DNA from: Paracoccus salipaludis | GTDB lineage: Bacteria > Pseudomonadota > Alphaproteobacteria > Rhodobacterales > Rhodobacteraceae | Assembly: GCF_002287065.1 (NCBI RefSeq) | Contig: NZ_NSJZ01000007.1 | Location: 97,545 to 161,544 of the forward strand | Length of the DNA stretch: 64,000 nucleotides | Reading direction: 5' to 3' | In this document: positions 9,737-19,423 of the stretch, piece after piece | How positions within the stretch are numbered: the first letter of the stretch is position 1 | Layout: every line of letters starts with the position of its first letter | Position numbers and translations under genes: made by a program | The notes under the pieces: model-generated | Seen by the model: only the letters and a program-made list of their open reading frames with translations | The model's database searches: none | What the model was told of the DNA's origin: nothing

Positions 9737-10225
9737 ATGGCGCTGGTCCCGCGCATCCTGCAGACCTGGCGTGCGCCCGGTGCGGCGGTGCGCGGGATGG
9801 CGGGCCTGTCCGAGCCCGCGCTGCTGGCGCTGCTTCTGGGCACGATGGCGGTCTATTTCGTGGCGCAATGGCCGGCGCACGCGCGGGCGGCGGCGCTGGA
9901 CCCCTCGGTTCCGCTGCAGGCGCGGCTGGGCGGGGCGCTGCTGGCCACGCTGTTCATGATGCCGCTGATCGTCATGGCGGTGGCCGCCGTCGCGCAACTT
10001 GTCGCCCGGGCCTTCGGGCTGCGGCTGGACGGGCGCGCCTCGCGGCTGGCGCTGGTCTGGGCCCTGGCGGCGGTCGCGCCGGTCATGCTGCTTCAGGGGC
10101 TGACGACGGGCTTCCTGGGGCCGGGCCCCGCCGTCGCGGTCGTGAACCTGCTGGCGGGCGGCGCGTTTCTGGTGTTCTGGATCTCGGGACTTCGCGCCCT
10201 GAGCCAGCAAAGGCAGCCTGCATGA
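9737..10225 (+). CDS. Yip1-family membrane protein (first of two)
   Basis: This 162-residue protein is mostly hydrophobic, with about four predicted membrane spans (for example ALLALLLGTMAVYFVA near residue 30, LLATLFMMPLIVMAVAAV near residue 75, LALVWALAAVAPVMLL near residue 105, and a last span near residue 135). The pattern of four to five helices with short loops matches bacterial YIP1-domain proteins. It lies 3 bases after sufD and overlaps the next, similar gene by 4 bases. The pair therefore sits inside the Fe-S operon between sufD and sufS, an arrangement I recall from other Rhodobacteraceae. The role in Fe-S assembly is unknown; a membrane partner or unrelated hitch-hiker are both possible. 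Confidence 0.7.
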   Translation: MALVPRILQTWRAPGAAVRGMAGLSEPALLALLLGTMAVYFVAQWPAHARAAALDPSVPLQARLGGALLATLFMMPLIVMAVAAVAQLVARAFGLRLDGRASRLALVWALAAVAPVMLLQGLTTGFLGPGPAVAVVNLLAGGAFLVFWISGLRALSQQRQPA

Positions 10226-10800
10226 TCGACCTGATGAGGATGACGCTCCGCGACCCGCTCGCGGGATTCCGGGTGCTGAAGGCCAAGCCGTGGCAGCCGG
10301 GCGACCGCTGGGCGCTGATCTTCGCCACCGCCGCCTGCTCGGCCATCCTGTCCTGGCTGTCCACGGTCCTGCTGGCGGGGCCGGGGGCCGAGGCGGGGGT
10401 GCTGGGCTTCCTGTCGGTCTCGCCCATCTCGATGGCCTCGGTGCAGGTGGTCTCGGCGGCCTTCGGCGCCTATCTGCTGGCCGAGGTGGGCCGCATCTTC
10501 GGCGGCACGGGACGCTTTGCCGACGCGCTGCTGGCCGTGGGCTGGATCGAGGCGATCATGGTGGCGCTGCAGACCCTGCAGCTTGCCGTGACGCTGGTCC
10601 TGCCGTCGCTCGGTGCGCTTCTGGGCATTGCGGCGCTGCTGCTGGCTGCCTATCTGATGGTGGCCCTGACGATGGCAGTTCACGGCTTTCGCAACCCCCT
10701 TCTGGTGGTGATGGGGATCCTGGGCACGGTCATGCTGACCAGCTTCCTTTTGTCCATCCTCGCCGCCACCCTCGGCTTCCTGCCCGGAGCGCCCGCATGA
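10222..10800 (+). CDS. Yip1-family membrane protein (second of two)
   Basis: The 192-residue protein starts at ATG 10222, overlapping the stop of the previous gene (ATGA). The N terminus MIDLMRMTLRDPLAGFRVLK is an amphipathic cytoplasmic lead. About five hydrophobic spans follow (around residues 33-53, 65-90, 110-130, 133-155 and 165-188), as in YIP1-domain proteins. It resembles the preceding protein in size and layout, so the two may be diverged duplicates or form a hetero-oligomer. It in turn overlaps the start of sufS by 4 bases. This puts two membrane proteins in strict translational coupling between sufD and sufS. No catalytic motif is visible and I assign no function beyond family. Confidence 0.75.
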   Translation: MIDLMRMTLRDPLAGFRVLKAKPWQPGDRWALIFATAACSAILSWLSTVLLAGPGAEAGVLGFLSVSPISMASVQVVSAAFGAYLLAEVGRIFGGTGRFADALLAVGWIEAIMVALQTLQLAVTLVLPSLGALLGIAALLLAAYLMVALTMAVHGFRNPLLVVMGILGTVMLTSFLLSILAATLGFLPGAPA

Positions 10801-12008
10801 GTTTCGACGTTTCCCGCGTCCGCGCCGACTTCCCGATCCTGTCCCGGCAGGTGAACGGGCGTCCCCTGGTTTATCTGGACAGCGGGGCCAGCGCGCAGAA
10901 GCCGCAGGTGGTGATCGACGCGATCTCGGCGGCCTATGCGGGTGAATACGCCAACGTGCACCGCGGCCTGCATTTCCTGTCGAACCTGGCGACCGACAAC
11001 TACGAACGCGTGCGCGCCACCATCGCCCGCTTCCTCAATGCCCCGCGCGAGGACGAGGTGATCTTCACCAGCGGCTCGACCGAGGGCATCAACCTCGTCA
11101 GCTATGCCTGGGCGGCTCCCCGCCTGCAGCCGGGGGACGAGATCGTCCTGTCCCTGTTGGAACACCATGCCAACATCGTCCCGTGGCACTTCCTGCGCGA
11201 ACGGCAGGGCGTCGTGCTGCGCTGGGTGGAACCCGAGCCCGATGGCAGCCTGCCGCCCGAAAAGGTGCTGGCGGCAGTCGGGCCGAAGACGCGGCTGATC
11301 GCCATCACCCACATGTCGAACGTCACCGGCACGGTGGTGGACGTGGGGGCCATCGCGCGGGGAACGGACGTGCCGGTGCTGGTCGATGGCAGCCAGGCGG
11401 CGGTCCACATGCCGGTGGATCTGGGCGCCCTCGGCTGCGATTTCTACTGCATCACCGGGCACAAGCTTTACGGCCCCTCGGGATCCGGGGCGATCTGGAT
11501 CAGGTCGGAACGGCAGGCCGAGATGCGTCCCTTCCTCGGCGGCGGCGACATGATCCGCGAGGTGTCGCGCAACGCGGTGACCTATGCCGACCCGCCCCTG
11601 CGCTTCGAGGCGGGCACCCCCGGCATCGTCAACCAGATCGGCTTGGGCGTGGCGCTGGAATATCTCATGTCGCTGGGGATGGCGAACATCTCGGCGCATG
11701 AGGCCTCGTTGCGCGACTATGCGCTGGAACGCCTGGGCGGGTTGAACTGGCTGCAGATCCAGGGGACGGCACCGGGGAAGGGCGCGATCTTTTCCATGAC
11801 GATGGAGGGCGCGCACGCCCATGACATCGCCACGATCCTCGACCAGCGCGGCATCGCCGTGCGCGCCGGGACCCATTGCGCCATGCCGCTGATGCAGCAC
11901 TATGGCATCCCCGCCTCGGCGCGGGCGAGCTTTGCCATGTACAACACCCGCGAGGACGTGGACGCCCTCGTTTCGGGGCTCGAGTTCTGCCGCGAGCTTT
12001 TCGCCTGA
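10797..12008 (+). CDS. sufS: Cysteine desulfurase SufS
   Basis: The 403-residue group II cysteine desulfurase supplies sulfur to the SufBCD scaffold. VYLDSGASAQKPQVVIDAI near residues 25-43 is the SufS opening. The PLP lysine is K223 in TGHKLYGPSGSG. The catalytic cysteine is C361 in RAGTHCAMPLMQHYG, the compact SufS-type active site rather than the flexible IscS loop. SufS normally needs a sulfur acceptor (SufE or SufU); neither is seen in this window. The start ATG at 10797 overlaps the preceding stop. The operon seems to end here: a gap follows, then a gene with its own signal peptide, and the sufA and sufT genes found after sufS in relatives are missing. Confidence 0.96.
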   Translation: MSFDVSRVRADFPILSRQVNGRPLVYLDSGASAQKPQVVIDAISAAYAGEYANVHRGLHFLSNLATDNYERVRATIARFLNAPREDEVIFTSGSTEGINLVSYAWAAPRLQPGDEIVLSLLEHHANIVPWHFLRERQGVVLRWVEPEPDGSLPPEKVLAAVGPKTRLIAITHMSNVTGTVVDVGAIARGTDVPVLVDGSQAAVHMPVDLGALGCDFYCITGHKLYGPSGSGAIWIRSERQAEMRPFLGGGDMIREVSRNAVTYADPPLRFEAGTPGIVNQIGLGVALEYLMSLGMANISAHEASLRDYALERLGGLNWLQIQGTAPGKGAIFSMTMEGAHAHDIATILDQRGIAVRAGTHCAMPLMQHYGIPASARASFAMYNTREDVDALVSGLEFCRELFA

Positions 12009-12070
12009 GCGCAAGGGTTTCTTAAGCCTGCGGTGCTATCCCGGTCCTGCAAGGGGCAGGGGTGGCGCAT

Positions 12071-12895
12071 ATGCGGCTGATGGGGGGTCTTGCGGTGCTG
12101 CTCTGGCTGCCGCTCGCGCCTGTGGCGCAGGCCGCGACCGATCCTGCTGACCAACCCGCGGCCGTCTGCGAATGGGCAGCCATGACGGCGGCGGCGGAAA
12201 TGGGCGTGCCGCCCGATATCCTCGGCGCGCTGACCCTGACCGAAACCGGCCGCCGCCGCGATGGCGTGGTCCGCCCCTGGGCGTGGAGCGTGAATGCCGA
12301 GGGCGCCGGCAGCTGGTTCGAGGATCCGGCCGAGGCGCTGGCCTTTGCGCAGGACCGCATCGACCAGGGCCGGCCGAACCTCGACATCGGCTGCTTCCAG
12401 CTGAACTATCGCTGGCATGGCGAGAACTTCCCCTCTGTGGTCGAGATGTTCGACCCGCTGGAAAACGCACGCTACGCCGCCCGCTTCGTCCGCGGTCTTT
12501 ATGCCGAAACGGGTGACTGGCGCCGCGCGGCAGGGGCGTTCCATTCGCGCACGGCGGTCCATGCGGACAGGTATCTCGCCCGCTTCGATGACCTGCGCGC
12601 GACATTCAGCAAGCATGGCTTCGCCGGCATGACCGGCACGCCCGAGACTTACAACGACTTCGCCATGGCCGCACCGGTCGCACCCGAGAAGGTCGCCCGC
12701 GCCCGGCAAAGGCTGACGCTGCTGGGCGCGCCGCTCGGCTCTGCAAGAACAGGCTCGCCCGGCTCGCTGGCCGTGGTGGCGCCGGGCCGGGGCGCGCTGA
12801 TCGGCCTCAGCCGCGGCGCGCTGATCGGCCCGCGCGAGGCGCTTGCGGAAGAACCCGTGTCCCTGCCTGAAGCCGCGCCTTCCGAGGCGCTTTAG
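12071..12895 (+). CDS. Exported lytic transglycosylase-like protein
   Basis: The roughly 274-residue protein has a signal peptide (MRLMGGLAVLLWLPLAPVAQ, cleavage near VAQA). A transglycosylase SLT-like domain follows: TLTETGRRRDG near residue 60 carries the candidate catalytic Glu, and LDIGCFQLNYRWHG and AARFVRGLY match the rest of the fold. Such enzymes cut peptidoglycan glycan strands in the periplasm. After about residue 200 the chain is a low-complexity tail containing the short duplicate GALIGLSRGALIG. An in-frame GTG at 12062 could add three residues and lies a better distance from AAGGGGCAGG, so the start is uncertain by three codons. It stands alone, convergent with the sensor kinase on the other strand. 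Confidence 0.8.
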   Translation: MRLMGGLAVLLWLPLAPVAQAATDPADQPAAVCEWAAMTAAAEMGVPPDILGALTLTETGRRRDGVVRPWAWSVNAEGAGSWFEDPAEALAFAQDRIDQGRPNLDIGCFQLNYRWHGENFPSVVEMFDPLENARYAARFVRGLYAETGDWRRAAGAFHSRTAVHADRYLARFDDLRATFSKHGFAGMTGTPETYNDFAMAAPVAPEKVARARQRLTLLGAPLGSARTGSPGSLAVVAPGRGALIGLSRGALIGPREALAEEPVSLPEAAPSEAL

Positions 12896-12897
12896 GT

Positions 12898-14517
12898 TCA
12901 GGTCAGCGACAGCGGAAAGGCGATGGTGATGACCATGCCCCCCTCGCCGAACTCACGCGAGAAGCTGCCGGTCAGGTCGCCCTCGATCAGCGCATGGATC
13001 AGTTGCGTGCCGAAGCCGCTGGAACTGTCGTCGGTGCCGCCGGGCAGAGCCTCCGGCTCGATCCAGTCGAGGACCAGCCAGTCGGCTGTGCCTCGCCTGT
13101 CGACGTGCCATTCGATGCGGATCGTCAGGGCATCGGCATCCGCGCCGTATTTCATCGCATTGGTGCTGAGCTCATAGGCGACCAGCCCCAATGCCTGGGC
13201 CTCGCGCCCGTTCAGCCGGACGGGCGGCCCGGCCAGCATCGCTTCGGCGCGGGCGGCATCGACGACCCCGCCGATCTCGCCCAGCAGAAGCTCGCGCAGG
13301 TCCGCCGAGTCGCGCCCGTCGCGGTTGATCGCGTCCTGCGCCTTGGCCATCGCCGACAGCCGCGCCCCGAAGATGCGGCCGAATTCGGGAAGGTCGTTGG
13401 CCGAGCGCATCGTCTGGCGGGCGATCGCCTGGATGCGGGCCAGGTGGTTCTTGATCCGGTGCTGCATCTCGCGCAGCAGGAGCGCGCGCTGCTCGGCCTC
13501 GCGCCCCGAAAGCGCCGCCGCCCGCTCGGCCTCGGCCAGCGCGCGGATGAAGTTCCACGTCGCTCCCCCGACCGCGATCACCAGCAGCAGCGACAGGACG
13601 CCCACCATCAAGCTGGCCGAGTGGTTCATCCATCCCGAGAACTCCGCCGTCGGGGTCATGGTCATCTGCCACCGGCGGCCGGCGACCGAAATCTCGCGCG
13701 TGATCGCGTGCGCGGCCAGTGAGGCGGGGATTTTCGCGGAGCTGTTGTCGAAAAGCGGCTGGTCGGGGGCAAGAACGTCCACGGTCCGCAGCCTCAACGG
13801 CAGGTCCGGCAGGGTGGCCAGCACGGCGGCATGCAGGTCCCCGGCCCGAAAGGGGGCATAAACGAAGCCGCCATCGCGCCGCGGCCTCATCCCGAACAGC
13901 CCGGCCCGGGTCGGGACGTAGATCAGGAAACCCGCCTGCTTGTCGGAGGTGATCTCCTGCACCAGCTCGACCGGCCCCGTGGCCCGCGGCTCGCCCGTCC
14001 CGAGCGCCGCCGCCATGGCCTCGCGCCGGGCGGGCTCGGAATACATGTCGTAGCCGATCGCATGGAGGTTCCGCTCGTCCAGCGGCTCCAGCATGGCGAT
14101 GGGTCCGACAAGGGCCTGGTCGCTCGGGGGGCGGGCCGCGACCCGGCGTCCATGCGCGGCCGCGATCAGGTCGTGCGCCCGTCCGGCCTCGGCTGCGGAA
14201 AGCAGCGCGGCGAAGCCGATGCCCTGAATCCCCTGGTAGTCGCCCCGAAGGTCGAGTCCCGCGACATAGCGTGCGAACTCAGGGACCGTCACGGGCTGGG
14301 TTCCCGCATCGAAGTAGCTTGCCGTGGCACGCAGCAGCGCGACATGCTGGATCATGCGCTGCTGGACCCGGCCGGACACGAGATCGGCAAGCCGCGCGAA
14401 GCGAATGGCGATGGCCTGGTTTTCCAGGCGGACCGTGGCGACGGTCAGCCCAAGGCCCAGGGCCAGCGTGACGAGCACGGCGCCCAACATCAGAACGGTC
14501 TGGCGGGCGCGTGTCAT
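12898..14517 (-). CDS. CHASE-domain HWE-family sensor histidine kinase
   Basis: The 539-residue membrane kinase has an N-terminal membrane span (MLGAVLVTLALGLGLTVATV), a large periplasmic CHASE sensor domain (about residues 40-270; FARYVAGLDLRGDYQGIQGI, then IYVPTRAGLFG), and a second span near residue 300 (SLMVGVLSLLLVIAVGGATW). A cytoplasmic kinase core follows. The phosphorylation region LLREMQHRIKNHLARIQAIA and the later ELSTNAMKYGA are of the HWE/HisKA_2 type, common in alphaproteobacterial general stress and light signalling. No receiver domain is present, so the partner is encoded elsewhere. I chose the ATG at 14517 (MTRARQTVL) because it leads straight into the membrane span; the frame extends upstream another 65 residues of poor quality. 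CHASE ligands are usually small molecules such as cytokinin-like compounds; here unknown. Confidence 0.88.
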   Translation of the reverse strand: MTRARQTVLMLGAVLVTLALGLGLTVATVRLENQAIAIRFARLADLVSGRVQQRMIQHVALLRATASYFDAGTQPVTVPEFARYVAGLDLRGDYQGIQGIGFAALLSAAEAGRAHDLIAAAHGRRVAARPPSDQALVGPIAMLEPLDERNLHAIGYDMYSEPARREAMAAALGTGEPRATGPVELVQEITSDKQAGFLIYVPTRAGLFGMRPRRDGGFVYAPFRAGDLHAAVLATLPDLPLRLRTVDVLAPDQPLFDNSSAKIPASLAAHAITREISVAGRRWQMTMTPTAEFSGWMNHSASLMVGVLSLLLVIAVGGATWNFIRALAEAERAAALSGREAEQRALLLREMQHRIKNHLARIQAIARQTMRSANDLPEFGRIFGARLSAMAKAQDAINRDGRDSADLRELLLGEIGGVVDAARAEAMLAGPPVRLNGREAQALGLVAYELSTNAMKYGADADALTIRIEWHVDRRGTADWLVLDWIEPEALPGGTDDSSSGFGTQLIHALIEGDLTGSFSREFGEGGMVITIAFPLSLT

Positions 14518-14766
14518 TCCGTGCTCGGGAAAAGGAAGGCCGCGTCGGCTGCGGCGATCGAGGGAAGGAGGCGGGACGCGGCGCGCCTCGCCCGCTCCCC
14601 TACGCTGCGGGATGAGGCCTGTCCAGAGCGCCCCGGGGCTTTCAGGGCGGGGCTTGTCATTCAGCCATGGCAAGGAGATGGCCGGCTTGCCCCTGCAGCC
14701 TGCGTGCCGCATCGGGGGCCTTCCGCGACCTTGCGCAGCCCCCCGGCCTGTCGCCCGAGGAAAGCG

Positions 14767-16854
14767 TCACTGCAAGGCAAGCCCGCCGCCATCGGCCGGC
14801 TGGGCCGGGCCGGGGCGCCCCGCCAGGTGGCTTTCGACGCTGGCGACCAGGTCCGAAAGCGAGAAGGGCTTGGGCAGGAACAGCGCGTTCGGGATCGTTG
14901 CATTGCCGTCCGACAGCGTTGCCTCCATGTAGCCGGACATGAAGATGACGCGCGTGCCCTCGCGGGTGTGCAGGGCCGTGCGGACCCAGGCAGGGCCATC
15001 CATGCCGGGCATGACGACATCCGTCACGAAGATGTCCACCGCCAGCGCGGCGTCGGACAGGATCTCGATCGCACGTTCCCCGCTGTCAGCCTCGATGACG
15101 TCGAAGCCATGCAGCTTCAGGGCGCGGGCGGCGAAGGCGCGCACGGGCGCCTCGTCCTCGACCAGCAGCACGGTGCGCCGGCGCTCTTCGGGCAGGTCGT
15201 CCGGGGGGGCGGATGCCGGTGCCGGGGCCGGCTTGGCCGCCGCCGGCCGGGCGTGCTGGGCGGGAAAATACAGGGTAAAGGTCGTGCCCTCGCCCGGAAC
15301 GCTGTCGCAGAAGATGTAGCCGCCTGTCTGCTTGACGATGCCGTAGGCCGTGGAAAGCCCCAGGCCGGTTCCCTCGCCCTGCTTCTTGGTGGTGAAGAAC
15401 GGGTCGAAGATCTTGTCCAGCGCCTCGGGCGGGATGCCGCAGCCCTGGTCCGAGACCGTGATGCGCACGTATTCGCCCTTGGGAATGCTGGCCCGTTCCA
15501 GCGTCAGCGGGGACCGCAGGCGGACATTCTCGGTGCGGATCGCGACCTCGCCGCCGCCGGGCATGGCGTCGCGGGCGTTCACGACGAGGTTCATCAGCAC
15601 CTGCTCGAACTGCCGGGCGTCGGCGCGGATCGGCCGCAGCGAAGGGTCATGCGTCACGGTGACCACGACCCGCTCTCCGACGAGACGGTTGAGAAGATGG
15701 CTGAGGTCGGACAGCGCGTGCCGCAGGTCGATGAGCTGCGGCGTCAGCGTCTGCTTGCGCGAGAAGGCGAGCAGCTGGCGCACCAGGGCCGCCGCCCGGT
15801 TGGCGTTCTGCGAGATCTGGTGCAGGTCCGCGTAATCGGGGTCGGTATTGTCGCGCCGCAGCATCAGAAGGTCGCAATGGCCCGTGATCGCCGTCAGCAG
15901 GTTGTTGAAGTCATGCGCGATGCCGCCCGCCAGCTGGCCGATGGCCTGCATCTTCTGGCTTTGCACGAACTGCGCTTCCAGCGTCTTCAGCGCGCTGACA
16001 TCCGTCAGCACCGCCACGATGCGGTCCGATCCGGGACTTGCCCCCATCGTGACCTGCAGCGCACGCTCGGGCTCTCCGGTGCGGGTTTGCAGCACCTCGC
16101 CGCGGCCGGTGTCGCGGCCCTCTCGGACCTCGGCGATCCAGTCGCCCAGGGGGCGCCCGGGACCCTCGACCAGGTCGCCCAGGAAGGTGCCGCGCGCGAC
16201 CGGGCCCAGCAGCGCCTGCGCGGCGGGATTGGCCGTGAGCACCCGTCCCGAGGCGTCGAGATCGACCAGCGCGATGGGAAGTGTCAGGTAGTCGAAGCCC
16301 GCGTCCGTTGCCGGTCCCAGCGTCGAGGGCACCGTCTCGGGGCGCGGGGCCTCGTGCCGCCACAGCTGCAGTTCGGTGCCGGGAAGGCGGCGGGCGGTCA
16401 GGCGGGTGCCATCCCCGAGCGGCAATCGGGCGGGCCGATCGTCGCTGACGCGCGCCAGCAGTCCGGCCGCGGCGGCAGCGGGGCGCGCGCGGTGACGGGT
16501 CAGAAGTGCCGCGGCATCCCGGCCCGCCATGTCCTGCATCCGCTCGGCCTCGGCCGATTGCGCCCGGATGGCGCCACGGGCATCGACGATCCAGGCGCAG
16601 CCCGGTTCGTCCGCCAGCATCCGCCGCGCAGACCGGACCTGCCGCATCACCGTCAACTCAGACAAGAGCCTCTGTCCCGCGAAGATGCCCCCCAGCAGGT
16701 ACCAGGCCACGGCGGCGGTTCCCGCCACGACCAGCACCCGCGCAGGCACGGCCCCGGGTGCAAGCGCCAGCCACAGCGCCCCGATGATCGTCGGCAGCAT
16801 CAGGACCGGCACCATCATGAGGCCGCGCGAGGGCAAGATCCCGTTCTGCTTCAT
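14767..16854 (-). CDS. cckA: Hybrid histidine kinase CckA
   Basis: This 695-residue protein is CckA, the kinase/phosphatase that feeds the ChpT-CtrA phosphorelay controlling cell cycle, motility and, in Rhodobacterales, gene transfer agents. Two membrane spans lie at residues 12-33 and 38-58. Two PAS-like regions follow (about 85-160 and 190-300). The HisKA motif [20 protein letters not shown] contains the phosphorylated His near residue 327, and the ATPase domain shows [32 protein letters not shown] and [22 protein letters not shown]-terminal receiver holds the acceptor Asp in [14 protein letters not shown] (near residue 640) and the Lys in [11 protein letters not shown]. Order with rsmB and recA upstream matches Rhodobacter. 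It lies about 250 bases upstream of the CHASE kinase on the same strand. Confidence 0.94.
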   Translation of the reverse strand: MKQNGILPSRGLMMVPVLMLPTIIGALWLALAPGAVPARVLVVAGTAAVAWYLLGGIFAGQRLLSELTVMRQVRSARRMLADEPGCAWIVDARGAIRAQSAEAERMQDMAGRDAAALLTRHRARPAAAAAGLLARVSDDRPARLPLGDGTRLTARRLPGTELQLWRHEAPRPETVPSTLGPATDAGFDYLTLPIALVDLDASGRVLTANPAAQALLGPVARGTFLGDLVEGPGRPLGDWIAEVREGRDTGRGEVLQTRTGEPERALQVTMGASPGSDRIVAVLTDVSALKTLEAQFVQSQKMQAIGQLAGGIAHDFNNLLTAITGHCDLLMLRRDNTDPDYADLHQISQNANRAAALVRQLLAFSRKQTLTPQLIDLRHALSDLSHLLNRLVGERVVVTVTHDPSLRPIRADARQFEQVLMNLVVNARDAMPGGGEVAIRTENVRLRSPLTLERASIPKGEYVRITVSDQGCGIPPEALDKIFDPFFTTKKQGEGTGLGLSTAYGIVKQTGGYIFCDSVPGEGTTFTLYFPAQHARPAAAKPAPAPASAPPDDLPEERRRTVLLVEDEAPVRAFAARALKLHGFDVIEADSGERAIEILSDAALAVDIFVTDVVMPGMDGPAWVRTALHTREGTRVIFMSGYMEATLSDGNATIPNALFLPKPFSLSDLVASVESHLAGRPGPAQPADGGGLALQ

Positions 16855-16910
16855 TCCCGCCTCAAGACCGATTCGCGCCCGAGGATACTGCCCTGCCGGT
16901 TAAGCGACGC

Positions 16911-18062
16911 TTAACGGGCAAGCTTCGCCAGGAAAAAACCGTCGCTCGCCGTCATGGGCGTCCATGTGACCGCCTCCTGCGGGCGAAATCCGGGATGCTG
17001 CGCCACAAATCGGGCGACCTGTTCCTCGTTCTCGCGCGCCAGCAGCGAGCAGGTCATGTAGGCCAGCGTCCCGCCGGGCCGCACATGGGTGGCGGCGCGC
17101 GCCAGGATCCCGGCCTGCGTGCGCGTCAGCTGCGCGAGATCCCCGGGCGAAAGCCGCCATTTCGCATCCGGCGTCCGCCGCCAGGTGCCCGAGCCCGAGC
17201 AGGGCACGTCCGTCACGACAAGATCGAACAGCCCGGCCGGTCCGGCGGGTTCCGCGACGGTTATCCTGACCCCGGCGCGGGCCGCCCGCGCGGGCAGGTC
17301 GCGCATCCGTGCGGGCGCGGCATCCCAAGCCGTCACCCGCGCACCGCGTGCGGCCAGCGCCAGCGACTTGCCGCCGCCGCCCGCGCAAAAGTCCAGGACC
17401 GTCGTTCCCGGGCCCGCGTCCAGCGCGGCGCAGGCCATCTGGGGGGACAGGTCCTGCAGTTCCACCAACCCGTCGCGGTAGGCGGCCGAGGACTGGATCC
17501 GCCGCCCGCCCGCCGTCACGCGCAGGGCGGTCGCGCAGCGGGGATCGGGCTCGGCCTCGATGCCTTCGGCGGCCAGGGCCGCGCGCGCGGCCTCGGGCGT
17601 GGCGCGGGCAAGGTTCGCGCGCAGCCAGACGGGGGCGCGGTCCCGCAGCGCTTCGGCCACCTTAGGAAAACCGGGGCCGAGATCAGCCGCGAGCGCCTGC
17701 GCGATCCAGTCGGGCAGGTCCGTCGCTTCTGCGGGGGAAGGGGCGCGGCCGCCTGCGGCTTCGGCGGGCGTCAGGGGGGCGGGGGCGTGGCCTTCCCCCG
17801 TGAAGATCGTCGCCGGGTCGGTCCCGGCCTCGCGCAGGGCGCCGAGGATCAGGCCGCGCCCGCTGTCCGCGCCGCCCAAGGCCGCCCGGCTGCGCCGTCG
17901 ACGCAGCGTGTCATAGACAAGGTCGCGCACGGCGGCGCGGTCGCCCGAGCCCGCAAAGCGGCTGGTGCGCGCCCAGCGGGTCAGCTGCGCCTCGGCCGGT
18001 TCGCCCTGGAGGATGGCGTCGAGAATCTGGATGGCGGCGGCCGCGCGGGCTGCGGGGGTCAC
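16911..18062 (-). CDS. rsmB: RsmB/NOP-family rRNA m5C methyltransferase
   Basis: The 383-residue protein is a SAM-dependent RNA (cytosine-5) methyltransferase, most likely acting on 16S rRNA (C967 in E. coli). The N-terminal NusB-like RNA-binding region is degenerate but present. The catalytic Rossmann domain starts near residue 170 with SSAAYRDGLVELQDLSPQMAC. VLDFCAGGGGKSLALAA is the SAM-binding loop. TDVPCSGSGTWRRTPDAKW holds the PC motif cysteine, and YMTCSLLARENEEQV the TC catalytic cysteine. Translation appears to begin at GTG 18062; no better ATG is in frame nearby. It is read away from recA, the two sharing a 254-base divergent region, and sits just upstream of cckA, possibly as one transcript with it. 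Confidence 0.9.
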   Translation of the reverse strand: MTPAARAAAAIQILDAILQGEPAEAQLTRWARTSRFAGSGDRAAVRDLVYDTLRRRRSRAALGGADSGRGLILGALREAGTDPATIFTGEGHAPAPLTPAEAAGGRAPSPAEATDLPDWIAQALAADLGPGFPKVAEALRDRAPVWLRANLARATPEAARAALAAEGIEAEPDPRCATALRVTAGGRRIQSSAAYRDGLVELQDLSPQMACAALDAGPGTTVLDFCAGGGGKSLALAARGARVTAWDAAPARMRDLPARAARAGVRITVAEPAGPAGLFDLVVTDVPCSGSGTWRRTPDAKWRLSPGDLAQLTRTQAGILARAATHVRPGGTLAYMTCSLLARENEEQVARFVAQHPGFRPQEAVTWTPMTASDGFFLAKLAR

Positions 18063-18242
18063 GGCCGGACCCCGGCGCGGAGAAGAAAAAGGTGCATGGG
18101 CGCCAGTTTATCCCCTCGGCGCGCAGGCTCAAGCCGGACCCCGGAAAACGGGTCAACGCTTTCTTAAGATTCTTGCCCCAGACTGTGATTCAAGGGCTGC
18201 AAGTCCTTGTGGACAGACGCGTAAATGACCATCTGGGATCCA

Positions 18243-18257
18243 GAACATCAGGTGAAC
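18243..18257 (+). promoter_or_regulatory. SOS (LexA) box upstream of recA
   Basis: The sequence GAACATCAGGTGAAC fits exactly the alphaproteobacterial LexA site GAAC-N7-GAAC (GTTC-N7-GTTC on the other strand). It lies 59 bases before the recA start codon and in the divergent region with rsmB. Alphaproteobacterial LexA recognises this direct repeat instead of the E. coli palindrome, and recA is its standard target. Confidence 0.85.
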
Positions 18258-18316
18258 AAGAGATGGCTGCGCCGCATCGTTGTGCAAGGCCATGCGCTGC
18301 AATAGAGTAGGTGAAA

Positions 18317-19387
18317 ATGTCTGGGGCGAGCATCCTGAAGATGGACGACAAACGCAGCGCGGACCGGCAGAAGGCGCTCGACAGCGCCCTGGCGCAGATC
18401 GAACGCCAGTTCGGCAAGGGCTCGATCATGAAGCTCGGCGCCGACAACCCGGTGGCCGAGATCGAGGCGACCTCGACCGGCTCGCTGGGGCTGGACATCG
18501 CGCTGGGGATCGGCGGGTTGCCCAAGGGCCGCATCATCGAGATCTTCGGGCCGGAAAGCTCGGGGAAGACCACGCTGACGCTGCATGTGGTCGCCGAGGA
18601 ACAGAAGAAGGGCGGCGTCTGCGCCTTCGTGGACGCGGAACACGCGCTTGATCCGCAATACGCCCGCAAGCTGGGCGTGAACCTGGACGAGCTGCTGATC
18701 TCGCAGCCCGACACGGGCGAACAGGCGCTGGAGATCGTGGATACGCTGGTGCGGTCCGGTGCGGTCAGCCTGGTCGTGGTCGACTCGGTCGCGGCGCTGA
18801 CGCCCAAGTCCGAGATCGAGGGCGACATGGGCGACATGCAGATGGGCAGCCAGGCCCGCCTGATGAGCCAGGCGATGCGCAAGCTGACCGCCAGCATCGG
18901 CCGGTCGAACTGCATGGTGATCTTCATCAACCAGATCCGCATGAAGATCGGCGTCATGTTCGGCAACCCGGAAACGACGACGGGCGGCAACGCGCTCAAG
19001 TTCTATGCCTCGGTGCGCCTCGACATCCGCCGCACGGGGTCGATCAAGGACCGTGACGAGGTGGTGGGCAACTCGACCAAGGTGAAGGTCGTCAAGAACA
19101 AGGTGGCCCCGCCCTTCAAGCAGGTCGAGTTCGACATCATGTACGGCGAGGGGATCTCCAAGGTCGGCGAGCTGATCGACCTCGGCGTCAAGGCCGGCGT
19201 GGTCGAGAAGTCGGGCGCCTGGTATTCCTACGGTGACGAGCGGATCGGGCAGGGGCGCGAGAATGCCAAGCAGTTCCTGCGCGACAACCCGCAGGTGGCG
19301 CTGGCCATCGAGGACCGCATCCGCGCCAGCCACGGCCTCGATTTCGGCGCAAGCCCGGACGAGGACGACTCGCTGACCGAGGAGTGA
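18317..19387 (+). CDS. recA: Recombinase RecA
   Basis: The 356-residue RecA is the strand-exchange protein and SOS co-protease. [18 protein letters not shown] is the usual N-terminal stretch. Walker A is GPESSGKTT at residues 78-86. Walker B lies in [20 protein letters not shown], and the L2 loop in [20 protein letters not shown]. The C terminus is acidic (DEDDSLTEE), as in other RecA proteins. ATG 18317 has AGGTGA just upstream; the frame could also open at GTG 18311, which is less likely. Regulation by LexA is indicated by the GAAC-N7-GAAC site 59 bases upstream, and a strong hairpin with a T run follows the gene. No recX follows; a serine hydrolase gene takes that place before alaS. Confidence 0.98.
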   Translation: MSGASILKMDDKRSADRQKALDSALAQIERQFGKGSIMKLGADNPVAEIEATSTGSLGLDIALGIGGLPKGRIIEIFGPESSGKTTLTLHVVAEEQKKGGVCAFVDAEHALDPQYARKLGVNLDELLISQPDTGEQALEIVDTLVRSGAVSLVVVDSVAALTPKSEIEGDMGDMQMGSQARLMSQAMRKLTASIGRSNCMVIFINQIRMKIGVMFGNPETTTGGNALKFYASVRLDIRRTGSIKDRDEVVGNSTKVKVVKNKVAPPFKQVEFDIMYGEGISKVGELIDLGVKAGVVEKSGAWYSYGDERIGQGRENAKQFLRDNPQVALAIEDRIRASHGLDFGASPDEDDSLTEE

Positions 19388-19423
19388 GCGGCGTCACCGA
19401 TCACCCATGATCCTGCCGACTAC

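Noticed and set aside
13831..16914. 1027-codon plus-strand frame opposite the two histidine kinases
   Set aside because: It is antisense to CckA and the CHASE kinase, composition is biased shadow sequence and no family is recognisable.
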